From NCBI RefSeq assembly GCF_000024865.1, contig NC_013595.1:806001-870000 (forward strand): DNA of 64,000 nt. Reading direction: 5' to 3'. The notes below the pieces were generated by a model. It was given only the letters and a program-made list of their open reading frames with translations. It had not been told where the DNA came from and did not search any database. The stretch is from Streptosporangium roseum DSM 43021. GTDB lineage: Bacteria > Actinomycetota > Actinomycetes > Streptosporangiales > Streptosporangiaceae. Positions 50,162 through 58,433 of the stretch are shown piece by piece. The stretch's first letter is position 1. The number at the start of each line of letters is the position of its first letter. The position numbers and the translations under genes were made by a program.

Positions 50162-50592
50162 TGTGGGACGACGCCGCCGACAGCCCCGACCCCTCGGTCG
50201 CCGAACACGTCCGCCGCTACCTGGCCACGGACGGCCGTGACGGCTACCTGGAAGGAGGGGTGAGCAATCTCGTCCTCACCGTCAAGGGCAGGAAGTCGGG
50301 CCGGTGGCTGCGCACGGGGCTGTTCTTCGGCGAGGACGACGGCCGCCACATCCTGATCGCGTCCGGCTCAGCCGTGACGCACACGCACCCCGCGTGGTAC
50401 CTCAACGTGGTGGCCAACCCGGAGGTCGGCGTGCAGATCCTCGGCGAGCGGTTCACCGCCCGCGCGCGTACCGCCGAAGGGCCGGAACGGGAGCGGCTCT
50501 GGCGCATGATGACCGAGCTCGCGCCGGTCTACCGGATCTACGAGGCCAGGAGCCGCAGGCAGATCCCCGTGGTCGTCCTGGAGCGCATCTGA
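50161..50592 (+). CDS. Deazaflavin (F420)-dependent nitroreductase family protein
   Basis: 143 residues, a split beta-barrel of the Ddn family: NLVLTVKGRKSGRWLRTGLF and LIASGSAVTHTHPAWYLNVV are the cofactor-binding blocks typical of deazaflavin-dependent nitroreductases, and RQIPVVVLERI is the usual end. It probably reduces a quinone or other electron-poor compound with F420H2. Last gene of the SDR/exporter operon, with its start overlapping the preceding stop by one base. Confidence 0.9.
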   Translation: MWDDAADSPDPSVAEHVRRYLATDGRDGYLEGGVSNLVLTVKGRKSGRWLRTGLFFGEDDGRHILIASGSAVTHTHPAWYLNVVANPEVGVQILGERFTARARTAEGPERERLWRMMTELAPVYRIYEARSRRQIPVVVLERI

Positions 50593-50676
50593 TCGAGCCG
50601 GGCCGACGGCACCCGCCCCGGGCGGCCGGGGGCGGTCGGGGAGCGGGGGGCTCGGGTCCGCCGGGTGAGGTCGGGA

Positions 50677-50706
50677 GGGCGGCCCCCTGCTTCCAGGGAG
50701 CCGCCC
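50677..50706. terminator. Hairpin terminator between convergent genes
   Basis: GGGCGGC and GCCGCCC arms enclose an inner CCCT/AGGG pair with one mismatch and a GCTTCC loop. It lies between the nitroreductase stop (50592) and the alpha/beta hydrolase stop (50730). Confidence 0.6.
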
Positions 50707-50729
50707 TTCGACGTCGGTGAGTCACCGGG

Positions 50730-51959
50730 CTACGGGAGCCGGTCGAGGATCCAGGTGCAGAGTTCCTCGGTGATCTTGGTGTGCTCCTCGTTCCGGGACG
50801 CGAGCTTGAAGTCGTCCAGTTCGCTGTCCTCGGGCGAGAGGCTGTCGATGTCGACGTACAGATCGTCGCGGGAGTCGATGTTCCGGATGGCGACGGCACT
50901 GACCGCCGGGACGAAGCAGTGCGAGCGGATCGGGACGTCGACGCCGAAGCCGAAGCGGGCGAGCTCGTTGAGCGCGTCGGCGAGGATTCCGAAGCCCTCC
51001 AGCGTGCCGCCGGGGGCGCCGTCGATGTCGGGGAGGCCCGGAGCGTGGATCTCCGGCCGCTGCAGGGTCACGACCCGCAGCCTGGCGACCAGCGAGTCGC
51101 CGCCCGCCGGCTGGGTGCGCAGGTCGGTGCCGGTGATGGCCAGGCCCTTGCCCTTCAGGGCGGTCAGGCCGGGCTTCACACCGTTGCCGGCGCCCGAACC
51201 GATGCCGTTGGCGACGCCGATCAGCCGGGGTATGCGCGGCCAGCCGCCGACGCGGTCCAGCTCGGTGAGGAACTCGGTCCGCTCCTTGTCGACGCCGGGC
51301 GAGTCGCGCCACTCCGCGATGTGCTGCACCAGCAGCTGGCGGGAGGCCGGGCTGTTCATCTGGTCCGAGAACCGGCTGTCGAGCGCGCGGATGTAGTGCG
51401 CGAACGCCTGGAGGGCGATGGGGATCCAGGCACCCCGGTGCGGGCTGTCGTAGGACCAGTACAGCGCTGTCTGGTGGTTCATCCTCATGGTCTCCAGCTT
51501 GGCGAGGGCATGCCGGGTGACCAGGCCGCCCATGCTGAAGCCGCCGACCGCGAGCGGATGCTCGCCCTGTCGCCGCGCGATCGCCTCGTGGATCGCCGCG
51601 ACGGCGGTCTCCGAGTTGTCCATGATCGACGCGCTGCGTTCGGTGAACCCGAGCAGGACGACGTCCCTGCCGCGCCGGCGCAGCTCGCTGAGGAGCGGGT
51701 AGGCGTTGAAATCCAGGGCGTTCCAGGAGAAGTCAGGGGTGCTGGGCCCCGTGTTGAAGCCGTCCGCCAGGATGACGGGCCGGGTCAGGCCGTGGTTGCC
51801 CTCTCCGTGGTACACCCAGGCGGTGCCGCCGGGCAGGTCCCACACGTCGTTGGGCGGCGGCGGGAGCTGAGTGGGGGACTCCTTGGGGCCGGGAGCCAGG
51901 ATGATGGGCGGCGCGGCCCGGAAGGCTTCCGCGATCTGCTGTTCGTTCTGCTCGCTCAT
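50730..51959 (-). CDS. Alpha/beta hydrolase-like protein
   Basis: 409 residues without a signal peptide. The nucleophile elbow GFSMGG (about residue 142) and preceding VVLLGFTERSASIMDNSETA give an alpha/beta-hydrolase fold similar to lipase/esterase-like proteins. GLTRPVILADGFNTGPSTPD is the oxyanion-strand region. SHCFVPAVSAVAIRNIDSRD near the C-terminus may hold the catalytic His. The substrate is unknown. AGAGGA lies 5 nt before the ATG. Two adjacent palindromes just upstream suggest tight repression. Confidence 0.72.
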   Translation of the reverse strand: MSEQNEQQIAEAFRAAPPIILAPGPKESPTQLPPPPNDVWDLPGGTAWVYHGEGNHGLTRPVILADGFNTGPSTPDFSWNALDFNAYPLLSELRRRGRDVVLLGFTERSASIMDNSETAVAAIHEAIARRQGEHPLAVGGFSMGGLVTRHALAKLETMRMNHQTALYWSYDSPHRGAWIPIALQAFAHYIRALDSRFSDQMNSPASRQLLVQHIAEWRDSPGVDKERTEFLTELDRVGGWPRIPRLIGVANGIGSGAGNGVKPGLTALKGKGLAITGTDLRTQPAGGDSLVARLRVVTLQRPEIHAPGLPDIDGAPGGTLEGFGILADALNELARFGFGVDVPIRSHCFVPAVSAVAIRNIDSRDDLYVDIDSLSPEDSELDDFKLASRNEEHTKITEELCTWILDRLP

Positions 51960-51980
51960 GCTGATCCTCTTTGGTGTCGA

Positions 51981-52018
51981 AAACTGAATGAATCAGTTTG
52001 ATTACATACAGTAATCAA
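51981..52018. promoter_or_regulatory. Two adjacent inverted repeats upstream of the hydrolase gene
   Basis: AAACTGA-ATGAA-TCAGTTT (51981-51999) and TTGATTAC-ATACA-GTAATCAA (51998-52018) are perfect 7-bp and 8-bp inverted repeats with equal 5-bp spacers, 22 to 59 bp before the hydrolase ATG. They are AT-rich in a GC-rich genome and look like a double operator, for example of a TetR-type repressor. The rest of the 254-bp gap shows nothing else. Confidence 0.65.
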
Positions 52019-52213
52019 CGACCGGACTGTGACGGCGTAGGCGCGTTCCGGGGCGCGCCGGGGACGGACGGTCTCCCGCCCCTCCCGGCAGGGGGCAGCG
52101 TGGTCGTCACCGGCCGCGGCGGAGGCTTAAGGGCATCGGAAGGGGATCGTAAGGGGTGCCCGGCACTGTGGATCTCGTCGGAAGCGAGCCGCGAAACCCC
52201 GAGGGGAAACCAG

Positions 52214-52690
52214 ATGAAGACCGCCGAGTACGAGATCGTCCGTGACTTCGCCGCGCAGCGCGAGCAGGTGTACGCCGCCTGGACCCGGCCGGAGCGCTTC
52301 GCCCGCTGGTTCGGCCCGCGCATGTTCACCACCCCGGCCGACCGGGTCGTGCTCGACGTCCGGCCTGGCGGCGCCTGGCAGGCCACGCTGGTCGGCGAGG
52401 AGGGCTTCGAGGTCACGCTGCGGGGTGTCTACCGCGAGATCGCCGGGCCGGGCCGGCTGGTCTTCACCACCGGCGACCCGGACAGCCCCGGCGACGGGCC
52501 CGCCTCCGTGGCGACCCTCACGCTGGAGGAGTGCGAGGGCGGCACGACGATGCGTTTCCACCAGTTCGGGGTCAACACCGACGCCGAGCACGCCGAGCAG
52601 GCCAGGGCGGGCTGGCTGGAGTTCTTCGACCGCCTGGCCGAGCACCTGGCGGTTCAGGCCACGTCGTCGAAGGTCAGCGCGCGGCCGTGA
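52214..52690 (+). CDS. SRPBCC/AHSA1 domain protein
   Basis: 158 residues. START-like ligand-binding fold of the AHSA1 type: EYEIVRDFAAQREQVYAAWT, RPERFARWFGP, VVLDVRPGGAWQATLVGEEG and GWLEFFDRLAEHL. Function unknown; many relatives bind hydrophobic ligands or sit beside ArsR regulators. GAGGGG lies about 7 nt before the ATG. Its last 37 nt overlap the 3' end of the convergent AfsR-like gene. Confidence 0.87.
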   Translation: MKTAEYEIVRDFAAQREQVYAAWTRPERFARWFGPRMFTTPADRVVLDVRPGGAWQATLVGEEGFEVTLRGVYREIAGPGRLVFTTGDPDSPGDGPASVATLTLEECEGGTTMRFHQFGVNTDAEHAEQARAGWLEFFDRLAEHLAVQATSSKVSARP

Positions 52691-55600
52691 GCGCAGGCGG
52701 CGGCGAACGCCTCCTCACCGAGCGCGTCCACGGCCTCGACGGTGATCCGCCGCACCTCGTCCTCCTCCCAGCGGGAGGCCGGGGTGCGGTGTGCCCGCCT
52801 GGCCTCGGCGGCCAGACCGAGCAGCCGGGCGGACTCCTCGGGCGCCGAGACGGCGGCCAGGCCCTCGACGGTGAACGCCGTCGTGCGGGGGTCGCCGACC
52901 TTCCGCGCGGCGGCGAACGCCTCCAGGAACAGCTCGCGCGCCCCCTCGGCGTCGCCACGCGACCTGTGCACGAAGCCCAGCTCGGCCAGGGCGCTGGGCA
53001 GGAACAGCGGGGGCTCGCCGTCGCGCGGGACGCCGTCGAGCAGGTGGCCGATGTGCGTCTCGGCCAGATCCAGCAGGCCGGCCCGGTGGGCGGCGTAGCC
53101 GTACCCCATCTCGGCGAAGATCTGCCCCTCTCGGTAGCCCTGCCCGGTGGCCAGGCGCAGCGCCTGCCCGCACTGTTCCATGGCCCGCGCGTAGTCGCCG
53201 GTGTTCATCGCGATCCAGCCCAGCCACGACAGCCGCCGTGCGGCCTCCGGCCACAGCCCGAGCTCCTCGGCCATCCGCAGGCCTTCGGTGAACAACGCGG
53301 TGGCCCGTCCGTAGTCGCCGCGGATCTCGGCCAGCCCGGCGAGCCACTCGGTGGCCTGCAGCTGGCCCCAGTGGTCACCCAGCTCCCGGAACACCTTGGC
53401 GCTCTCGCCGCCGTCGCGCTCCAGAGCCTCAAGATCGCGCCGAGCGAAGGCGTCGCGGGCGTGCCTGCTCAGGACCACCGCCACGCCCCAGCGGTCGCCG
53501 GTCTCGGAGAAGGTCGCGAGCGCGCTGTCGACCAGCGCCTGTGCGGACGACAGGTCGTCGGTGCACAGCCCGACGAACAGCTCCGCCCTGGCCCGCTCGC
53601 CCGGCTCGGCGAGGTCCAGGGCCGGCTTCCAGTCGACGTCCTGGCCGAGCAGCAGGGCGAACCCCGCGTGCCAGGCCCGCGCCCGCGCCCGGCCGGCGGT
53701 GGACCCGTCGGGCTCGACGGCCAGCGCGGACTCCAGCGAGCGCAGCCCCTCGCCGAGCCGTCCGCGGAGGAACCAGTACCACGCCAGCGCGTTCACCAGC
53801 CGCAGGGCGTCGGCCGCCGGGGCGGCGTCGAGGGCGGCCCGCAGGTTCGCGGCCTCGGCGTCCAGCCGCCGCATCCAGCGCACCTGCTCGGGCCCCCGCA
53901 GGTACGACTCCGCTTGTACGGCCAGCGCCGTGTAGTAGCCGACGTGCGCCTGCCGTACGCGCGCGTGCTCTCCCGCGTCGTCCAGCCGGTGCAGGCAGTA
54001 GGCCGCCACCGACTCCAGGAGCCGGTACCGCACCCCCGTCGGCCCGTCCACGACCGCCACCAGCGACCGGTCGACCAGCTGTGCCAGCACGTCGAGCACG
54101 TCGACGCCGGCCTCGGCGCACACCGTCTCGGCCGCCTCCAGCGTGCAGCCGTCGGCGTGCACGGCCAGGCGGCGCAGCACGACCCGCTCGGAGTCGGTGA
54201 GCAGCGTCCAGCTCCAGTCGATCATCGCCGTCAGCGTCTGCTGGCGCGCCGGAGCCCCGCGCTGGAAGCCCGCCAGCAGCCGGAACCTGTCGTCCAGCCT
54301 GGCCACGAGCTCCTGGATCCCCAGTGCCCTGACCCTGGTCGCGGCCAGTTCCAGCGCCAGCGGGATGCCGTCCAGCCGGCGGCAGAGCTGCGCGACCGCC
54401 TCGGCGTTCCGGGCGTCGAGCGTGAACCCGCGAGCCGAGGCGGTCGCCCGCGCCATGAACATCCGCACGGCGTCGGCCTTCGCCACGGTGAGCAGCTCCG
54501 ACCCCTCGGGCAGCTCCAGCGCGGGCACGCTCCACAGTGCCTCACCGGCCACGTTCAGCGGCTCGCGGCTGGTCGCCAGGATCCGCAGCCCCGGCGCCGA
54601 GCGCAGCAGCGCCTCGGTCAGCTCGGCGGCCTGGTCCACCACGTGCTCGCAGTTGTCGAGCACCAGCAGCATCCGCCGGTCGCGCAGCGCGCCGACCAGC
54701 CGCGGCAGGACGCCCGCGGAGTCCTCGCGTATGTCGAGCGCGACGAGCACGGCCTCGGCCAGCGACGGCGTGTGCCGGTCGTAGGGGGCGAGCTCGACCA
54801 GCCACACGCCGTCGGGGTGCGTGCCCGCCACCTGCCGCGCCACCTCCAGCGCCAGGCTCGTCTTGCCCACGCCTCCCGAACCGGTGAGGGTGACCAACCG
54901 GCCCGTCTCCAGCAGGGCGCGCACCTCGGCCACCGCCTCGCCGCGCCCGATCAGCTCGCCGACCGCGGTGGGCACGTTCGTCGCCGGCCGTCCGGCCCTG
55001 CCGCTCAACGCGGGATCCTGCCGCAGGATCCGCGTGTGCAGCTCGGCCAGCTCGGGCGACGGGTCGAGCCCCAGCTCGGCGGCGAGCCGCTCACGCAGCT
55101 CGCCGTAACCGGCCAGCGCCTCACTCTGCCGCCCGGCCCGGTACAGCGCCCGCATGTGCACGGCGCGCAACCGTTCCCTCAGCGGGTGCGCGGCCACGAG
55201 TTCGGCCACATCGACGGGCTCCCCGGCCGCCAGCCGTACCTCCGCGTGCTCCTCGACGGCGGCCAGCCACGCCTCCTCCAGGCGCGCGATCACCGGCTGC
55301 AGGAACGCGGAGTCGGCGAAATCCGCGTACGCGGTCCCCCGCCACAGCGCCAGCGCCTCGGCCGGCTCCGACTCGCGCACCAGCCGCGCGAAGCGGGCGG
55401 CGTCCACCGCGTCCGGGCCGGTCCGCAGCGCGTATCCGGGAGCGAGCGAGACCACCAGGTTCTTCCCGCCCGGCTCGGCCTCCTCCAGCGCGCGGCGCAG
55501 CTGCGAGACCCGCACCTGCAGGGCCGCCGCCGGGTTGGCGGGCGGTCCGTCACCCCACAGGTCGTCGATCAGCCGGTCGGCGGACACCACCCGTCCCTCG

Positions 55601-55707
55601 TGGGCGAGCAGGTCGGCGAGCAGCGCGCGCACCTTCAGTCCGGGGATCGTCACGACCTGTCCCGTGTCGGTCCAGACCGTCACCGGTCCCAGCACTCCAA
55701 AACGCAT
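52654..55707 (-). CDS. Second AfsR/SARP-family regulator with BTAD and STAND ATPase domains
   Basis: 1017 residues, the same architecture as the regulator 5 kb away: OmpR-like domain (1-92; KVRALLADLLAHEGRVVSAD), BTAD (about 95-245), NB-ARC-like ATPase with Walker A GSGGVGKTSLALE (about 278) and Walker B RRMLLVLDNCEHVV, a winged-helix part and C-terminal helical repeats. The two are clear paralogues. TAAAGT ends 7 nt before the ATG and no ribosome site exists, indicating a leaderless mRNA. No biosynthetic cluster is adjacent. The 3' end overlaps the AHSA1 gene by 37 nt. Confidence 0.9.
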   Translation of the reverse strand: MRFGVLGPVTVWTDTGQVVTIPGLKVRALLADLLAHEGRVVSADRLIDDLWGDGPPANPAAALQVRVSQLRRALEEAEPGGKNLVVSLAPGYALRTGPDAVDAARFARLVRESEPAEALALWRGTAYADFADSAFLQPVIARLEEAWLAAVEEHAEVRLAAGEPVDVAELVAAHPLRERLRAVHMRALYRAGRQSEALAGYGELRERLAAELGLDPSPELAELHTRILRQDPALSGRAGRPATNVPTAVGELIGRGEAVAEVRALLETGRLVTLTGSGGVGKTSLALEVARQVAGTHPDGVWLVELAPYDRHTPSLAEAVLVALDIREDSAGVLPRLVGALRDRRMLLVLDNCEHVVDQAAELTEALLRSAPGLRILATSREPLNVAGEALWSVPALELPEGSELLTVAKADAVRMFMARATASARGFTLDARNAEAVAQLCRRLDGIPLALELAATRVRALGIQELVARLDDRFRLLAGFQRGAPARQQTLTAMIDWSWTLLTDSERVVLRRLAVHADGCTLEAAETVCAEAGVDVLDVLAQLVDRSLVAVVDGPTGVRYRLLESVAAYCLHRLDDAGEHARVRQAHVGYYTALAVQAESYLRGPEQVRWMRRLDAEAANLRAALDAAPAADALRLVNALAWYWFLRGRLGEGLRSLESALAVEPDGSTAGRARARAWHAGFALLLGQDVDWKPALDLAEPGERARAELFVGLCTDDLSSAQALVDSALATFSETGDRWGVAVVLSRHARDAFARRDLEALERDGGESAKVFRELGDHWGQLQATEWLAGLAEIRGDYGRATALFTEGLRMAEELGLWPEAARRLSWLGWIAMNTGDYARAMEQCGQALRLATGQGYREGQIFAEMGYGYAAHRAGLLDLAETHIGHLLDGVPRDGEPPLFLPSALAELGFVHRSRGDAEGARELFLEAFAAARKVGDPRTTAFTVEGLAAVSAPEESARLLGLAAEARRAHRTPASRWEEDEVRRITVEAVDALGEEAFAAACAHGRALTFDDVA

Positions 55708-55720
55708 ACGACCGACTTTA
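55708..55720 (-). promoter_or_regulatory. Putative -10 of the second leaderless AfsR-like gene
   Basis: Minus-strand TAAAGT (55720-55715), then 7 nt and the ATG at 55707. Confidence 0.5.
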
Positions 55721-55857
55721 GGGGCATGGGCTCGCCCTCGCCGTGCTCACCGAGGTGCCCCTCCGGCGCCCCGGTGTCGCCGTCCCGGTCGCCTCCGTCG
55801 CGGCACGGCCTCCTGCCGTGGACGCGGAGGCCCTCCCGGCTCGCGCGCGCCGGTACG

Positions 55858-55881
55858 GCCCGGAGGCATCCCTTCCGGGCC
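55858..55881 (-). terminator. Terminator hairpin after the small secreted protein gene
   Basis: GGCCCGGA and TCCGGGCC form an 8-bp stem with an 8-nt loop, 14 bp past the stop at 55896. Confidence 0.6.
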
Positions 55882-55895
55882 GCGCGTTCAGCCGG

Positions 55896-56174
55896 TCACC
55901 TGGTCAGGACCATCAGCGTGAAAAAGCCGGTGTACTCGCAGTAGTAGGACAGGTACGTGCCCTTCCGCCGCAGCTCCGCGCCCTTCGCCTTGCACTTCGC
56001 CTCTGTCGAGTAGTCGCCGTACTTGATCCATGAGGACGCGACGGTGACCGGGGCGCTCGACGGGCCGGCTCCGGTGACCGCGGCTCCGGCGGGCGTCGCC
56101 AGTGCGGATCCCGCCGTTGCCAGGACGACCGCCGCGAACGACGTCGCGGCCAGTCTGGTGAGCTTGGTGGACAT
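55896..56174 (-). CDS. Small secreted protein with two cysteines
   Basis: 92 residues. Signal peptide about 1-31 (TSFAAVVLATAGSALATPAG). The mature part of about 60 residues has two cysteines, in AKCKAKGAELRR and SYYCEYTGFF, which may pair. The pattern YGDYSTEAKCKAKGAEL...YYCEY resembles small secreted actinobacterial proteins of unknown function. AAGGGA lies 5 nt before the ATG and a hairpin follows the stop, so it forms its own transcription unit. Confidence 0.72.
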   Translation of the reverse strand: MSTKLTRLAATSFAAVVLATAGSALATPAGAAVTGAGPSSAPVTVASSWIKYGDYSTEAKCKAKGAELRRKGTYLSYYCEYTGFFTLMVLTR

Positions 56175-56333
56175 GAGTATCCCTTCGGGGGGAGGGCGGC
56201 CGTTCCGGCGGGGCGGCGGACCGCCCTCGCCAGAACCATGATCATAATCACGCCGGCGGCTGAAGGGGAGGAGGGATTGATCACGATTGTCCCGCCGGGT
56301 TCGGCCGGTCGGCGCGACCGCCCGCCCGCCGGG

Positions 56334-57692
56334 TCAGAGGACCGCGAGCGCCTTGGCCACGCCCGGGTCGCGCCCGGTGGCCAGGTCGAGGGCGGTCATC
56401 GGGGCGTGGTGGTCGACCGGCACGCCGATCGTGTCGATGATCTCGCGGTCGGGGCCGAGGTGCCGGACCTTGGGCAGCAGCAGGACGCTGCCGTCGTCGA
56501 GGAGGTATCCCTCGGAGGGGCCGGAGATGACTCCGGCCGTGCGGGTCCCGATGAGGGTGCCCAGGCCGTTGCCCTTGACGGCCGCGCTGAAGTCCTCGCA
56601 GGCCGAGGCGCACCCGCGGTCGGTGAGGACGACCAGGCGCAGGCCGAGCAGCGGGACGCTGTCGTCGGTCCGGTTGGGCACGCAGTCGCCCTTGAGCGGG
56701 CAGAAGTAGCTGGTGACCTTGCCGTGCGCGAACGCGCCGAGCAGCCGCGTCACCTCACGAGGCGACCCGCCGCCGTTGCCGCGCAGGTCGAGGACCACCG
56801 CCTCCGGCTTGCCCTGCAGCTTGGCGATGACCTGGTCGGCGGCGCCCTCGTGGAATCCGGGCAGCCGGACGTACGCGACGCCGCCCGGCAGCGTCTTCGA
56901 CGTCACCGCCGGAGGCTGCCGCGTGATGGGCCCCTCCCTGAGGTCGACGGTGCGGGTCCGTCCCGTGGTGGGGCGCTTGAGCGTGAGCCGTATCTTGCCG
57001 GAGGCGAAGGCGTCGAGCATGCCCTGGTTCGCGGTGTCCCCGATGAACGCCGGCATGCCGTTGACCTTGACGATGATGTCGCCGGGCCTGATGTCGGCCT
57101 TGGCGGCGGGGCTGCCGGGCAGGACGCGGGTGATGAACAGCGGCGGCCGGGCCGCGGGGTCGAGCTGCGGGCCCTGCATGGCCGACGCGCCCACGATGCC
57201 CGTTCCGGTCGGCCCGCCCTCCGGCGGCGGGGTCGGCCTGTGCCAGCGGGCGTGGTTGTCGTGCAGTCCGGCGACCATGCCGGTGATCGCGGCGCGTAGC
57301 GCGGCGGGGTCGCCGGTGCCGAGGACCTTCGCGAAGGCGGCCCAGTCGGTGTCGCGGTTCCCGGTCAGGGCGGGCAGCTGGAGGTCGGCCCGGTCGGCGC
57401 CGCGCCGCATCAGGTCCCGGGTGTAGGCGGCGAAGGCGCTCTTCAGCAGCGCCGTCGAATCCATGGCCGGGCCGCTGTAGTAGTTGTCCAGCACGCAGAA
57501 GTACGCCTGCCGGAGCGTGTTCACCGAGGTCGGGGGCGCCGATTCCGGCGGTGGCGCCGTGATGGCGGCGCACCCCCCGTCCGGAGCGGCGGCCGGCGGG
57601 GACGCCGTCGCCGGCCGGAGCCTCGGGGCCGGCGCGGACGCGGACAGGGAGCAGGCCGTCACCAGGACGGCGGTGCAGAGGGCTTTGATCAT
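56334..57692 (-). CDS. S41 family peptidase (lipoprotein, PDZ domain)
   Basis: 452 residues. An N-terminal LVTACSLSA lipobox suggests membrane anchoring. A helical region (60-150) is followed by a PDZ domain (about 190-260; PLFITRVLPGSPAAKADIRP, GDIIVKVNGMPAF) and the S41 core (AVVLDLRGNGGGSPREVTRL, GCASACEDFSAAV). The Ser of CASACE aligns with the catalytic Ser of Tsp/CtpA, but position +25, where those have Lys (TFGKG), is Val in TAGVISG. With the His in LHDNHARW the protein fits the S41B (tricorn-like Ser-His) group better. The start lacks a good ribosome site. Confidence 0.82.
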   Translation of the reverse strand: MIKALCTAVLVTACSLSASAPAPRLRPATASPPAAAPDGGCAAITAPPPESAPPTSVNTLRQAYFCVLDNYYSGPAMDSTALLKSAFAAYTRDLMRRGADRADLQLPALTGNRDTDWAAFAKVLGTGDPAALRAAITGMVAGLHDNHARWHRPTPPPEGGPTGTGIVGASAMQGPQLDPAARPPLFITRVLPGSPAAKADIRPGDIIVKVNGMPAFIGDTANQGMLDAFASGKIRLTLKRPTTGRTRTVDLREGPITRQPPAVTSKTLPGGVAYVRLPGFHEGAADQVIAKLQGKPEAVVLDLRGNGGGSPREVTRLLGAFAHGKVTSYFCPLKGDCVPNRTDDSVPLLGLRLVVLTDRGCASACEDFSAAVKGNGLGTLIGTRTAGVISGPSEGYLLDDGSVLLLPKVRHLGPDREIIDTIGVPVDHHAPMTALDLATGRDPGVAKALAVL

Positions 57693-57779
57693 GGCAGTCA
57701 GCGTGGCCGCAAGCGTGTTGTACGGCCGTGAACGGAACCGTTAACGCCGCTGTTACGTCGGTTCGGGTACGAAGTCGGC

Positions 57780-58433
57780 ATGCGGGTTCTGGTGGCCGAA
57801 GACGAACGCGACCTGGCCGACCTCGTGGCGATGGGACTGCGCCGCCACGCCATGGCCGTCGACGTGGTGTACGACGGAGCCGCCGCGGCGGAGCGGCTGG
57901 CGGTGCACGACTACGACGTTCTCGTGCTGGATCGGGACCTGCCCGAGCTGCACGGCGACCTCGTGTGCCGTGAGCTGGTGGCGCGCGGCAGCCGTACGCG
58001 GATCCTGATGATGACGGCGGCGTCGTCGGTGCCGGAGCGGGTCGCGGGTCTCGGGATGGGGGCCGACGACTACCTGCCCAAGCCGTTCGACTACGCCGAG
58101 CTGGTCGCACGGGTGCAGGCGCTGGGGCGCCGCAGCCCGTCGCAGGTGCCGCCGGTGCTGAAGCGGCACGGGATCGTGGTCGACACGCACCGGCTGCAGG
58201 CCTCGCGGGACGGGCGGCACCTGCACCTGTCGCTCAAGGAGTTCGCCGTCCTTGAGGTGCTGATGAGGGCGGACGGCGCGGTCGTGAGCTCCGAACGGCT
58301 GCTCGAAGAGGCGTGGGACGAGAACACCGACCCGTTCACGACGGTGGTGCGCGTCGTGGTCAGCCGCTTGCGGGCGAAGCTGGGCGCCCCGCCGTGCATC
58401 CAGACGGTTCCCGGCGCGGGATACCTGCTGTGA
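57780..58433 (+). CDS. OmpR-family response regulator
   Basis: 217 residues. Receiver with phosphorylation site D51 (LVLDRDLPE), acidic pair at residues 8-9 and K of LPKPFDY; C-terminal winged helix of the OmpR type (HLSLKEFAVLEVLMRADGAV, VVRVVVSRLRAKLG, IQTVPGAGYLL). Overlaps the histidine kinase by 4 nt (GTGA). Divergent from the S41 peptidase gene by 87 bp, a possible target. Confidence 0.93.
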   Translation: MRVLVAEDERDLADLVAMGLRRHAMAVDVVYDGAAAAERLAVHDYDVLVLDRDLPELHGDLVCRELVARGSRTRILMMTAASSVPERVAGLGMGADDYLPKPFDYAELVARVQALGRRSPSQVPPVLKRHGIVVDTHRLQASRDGRHLHLSLKEFAVLEVLMRADGAVVSSERLLEEAWDENTDPFTTVVRVVVSRLRAKLGAPPCIQTVPGAGYLL

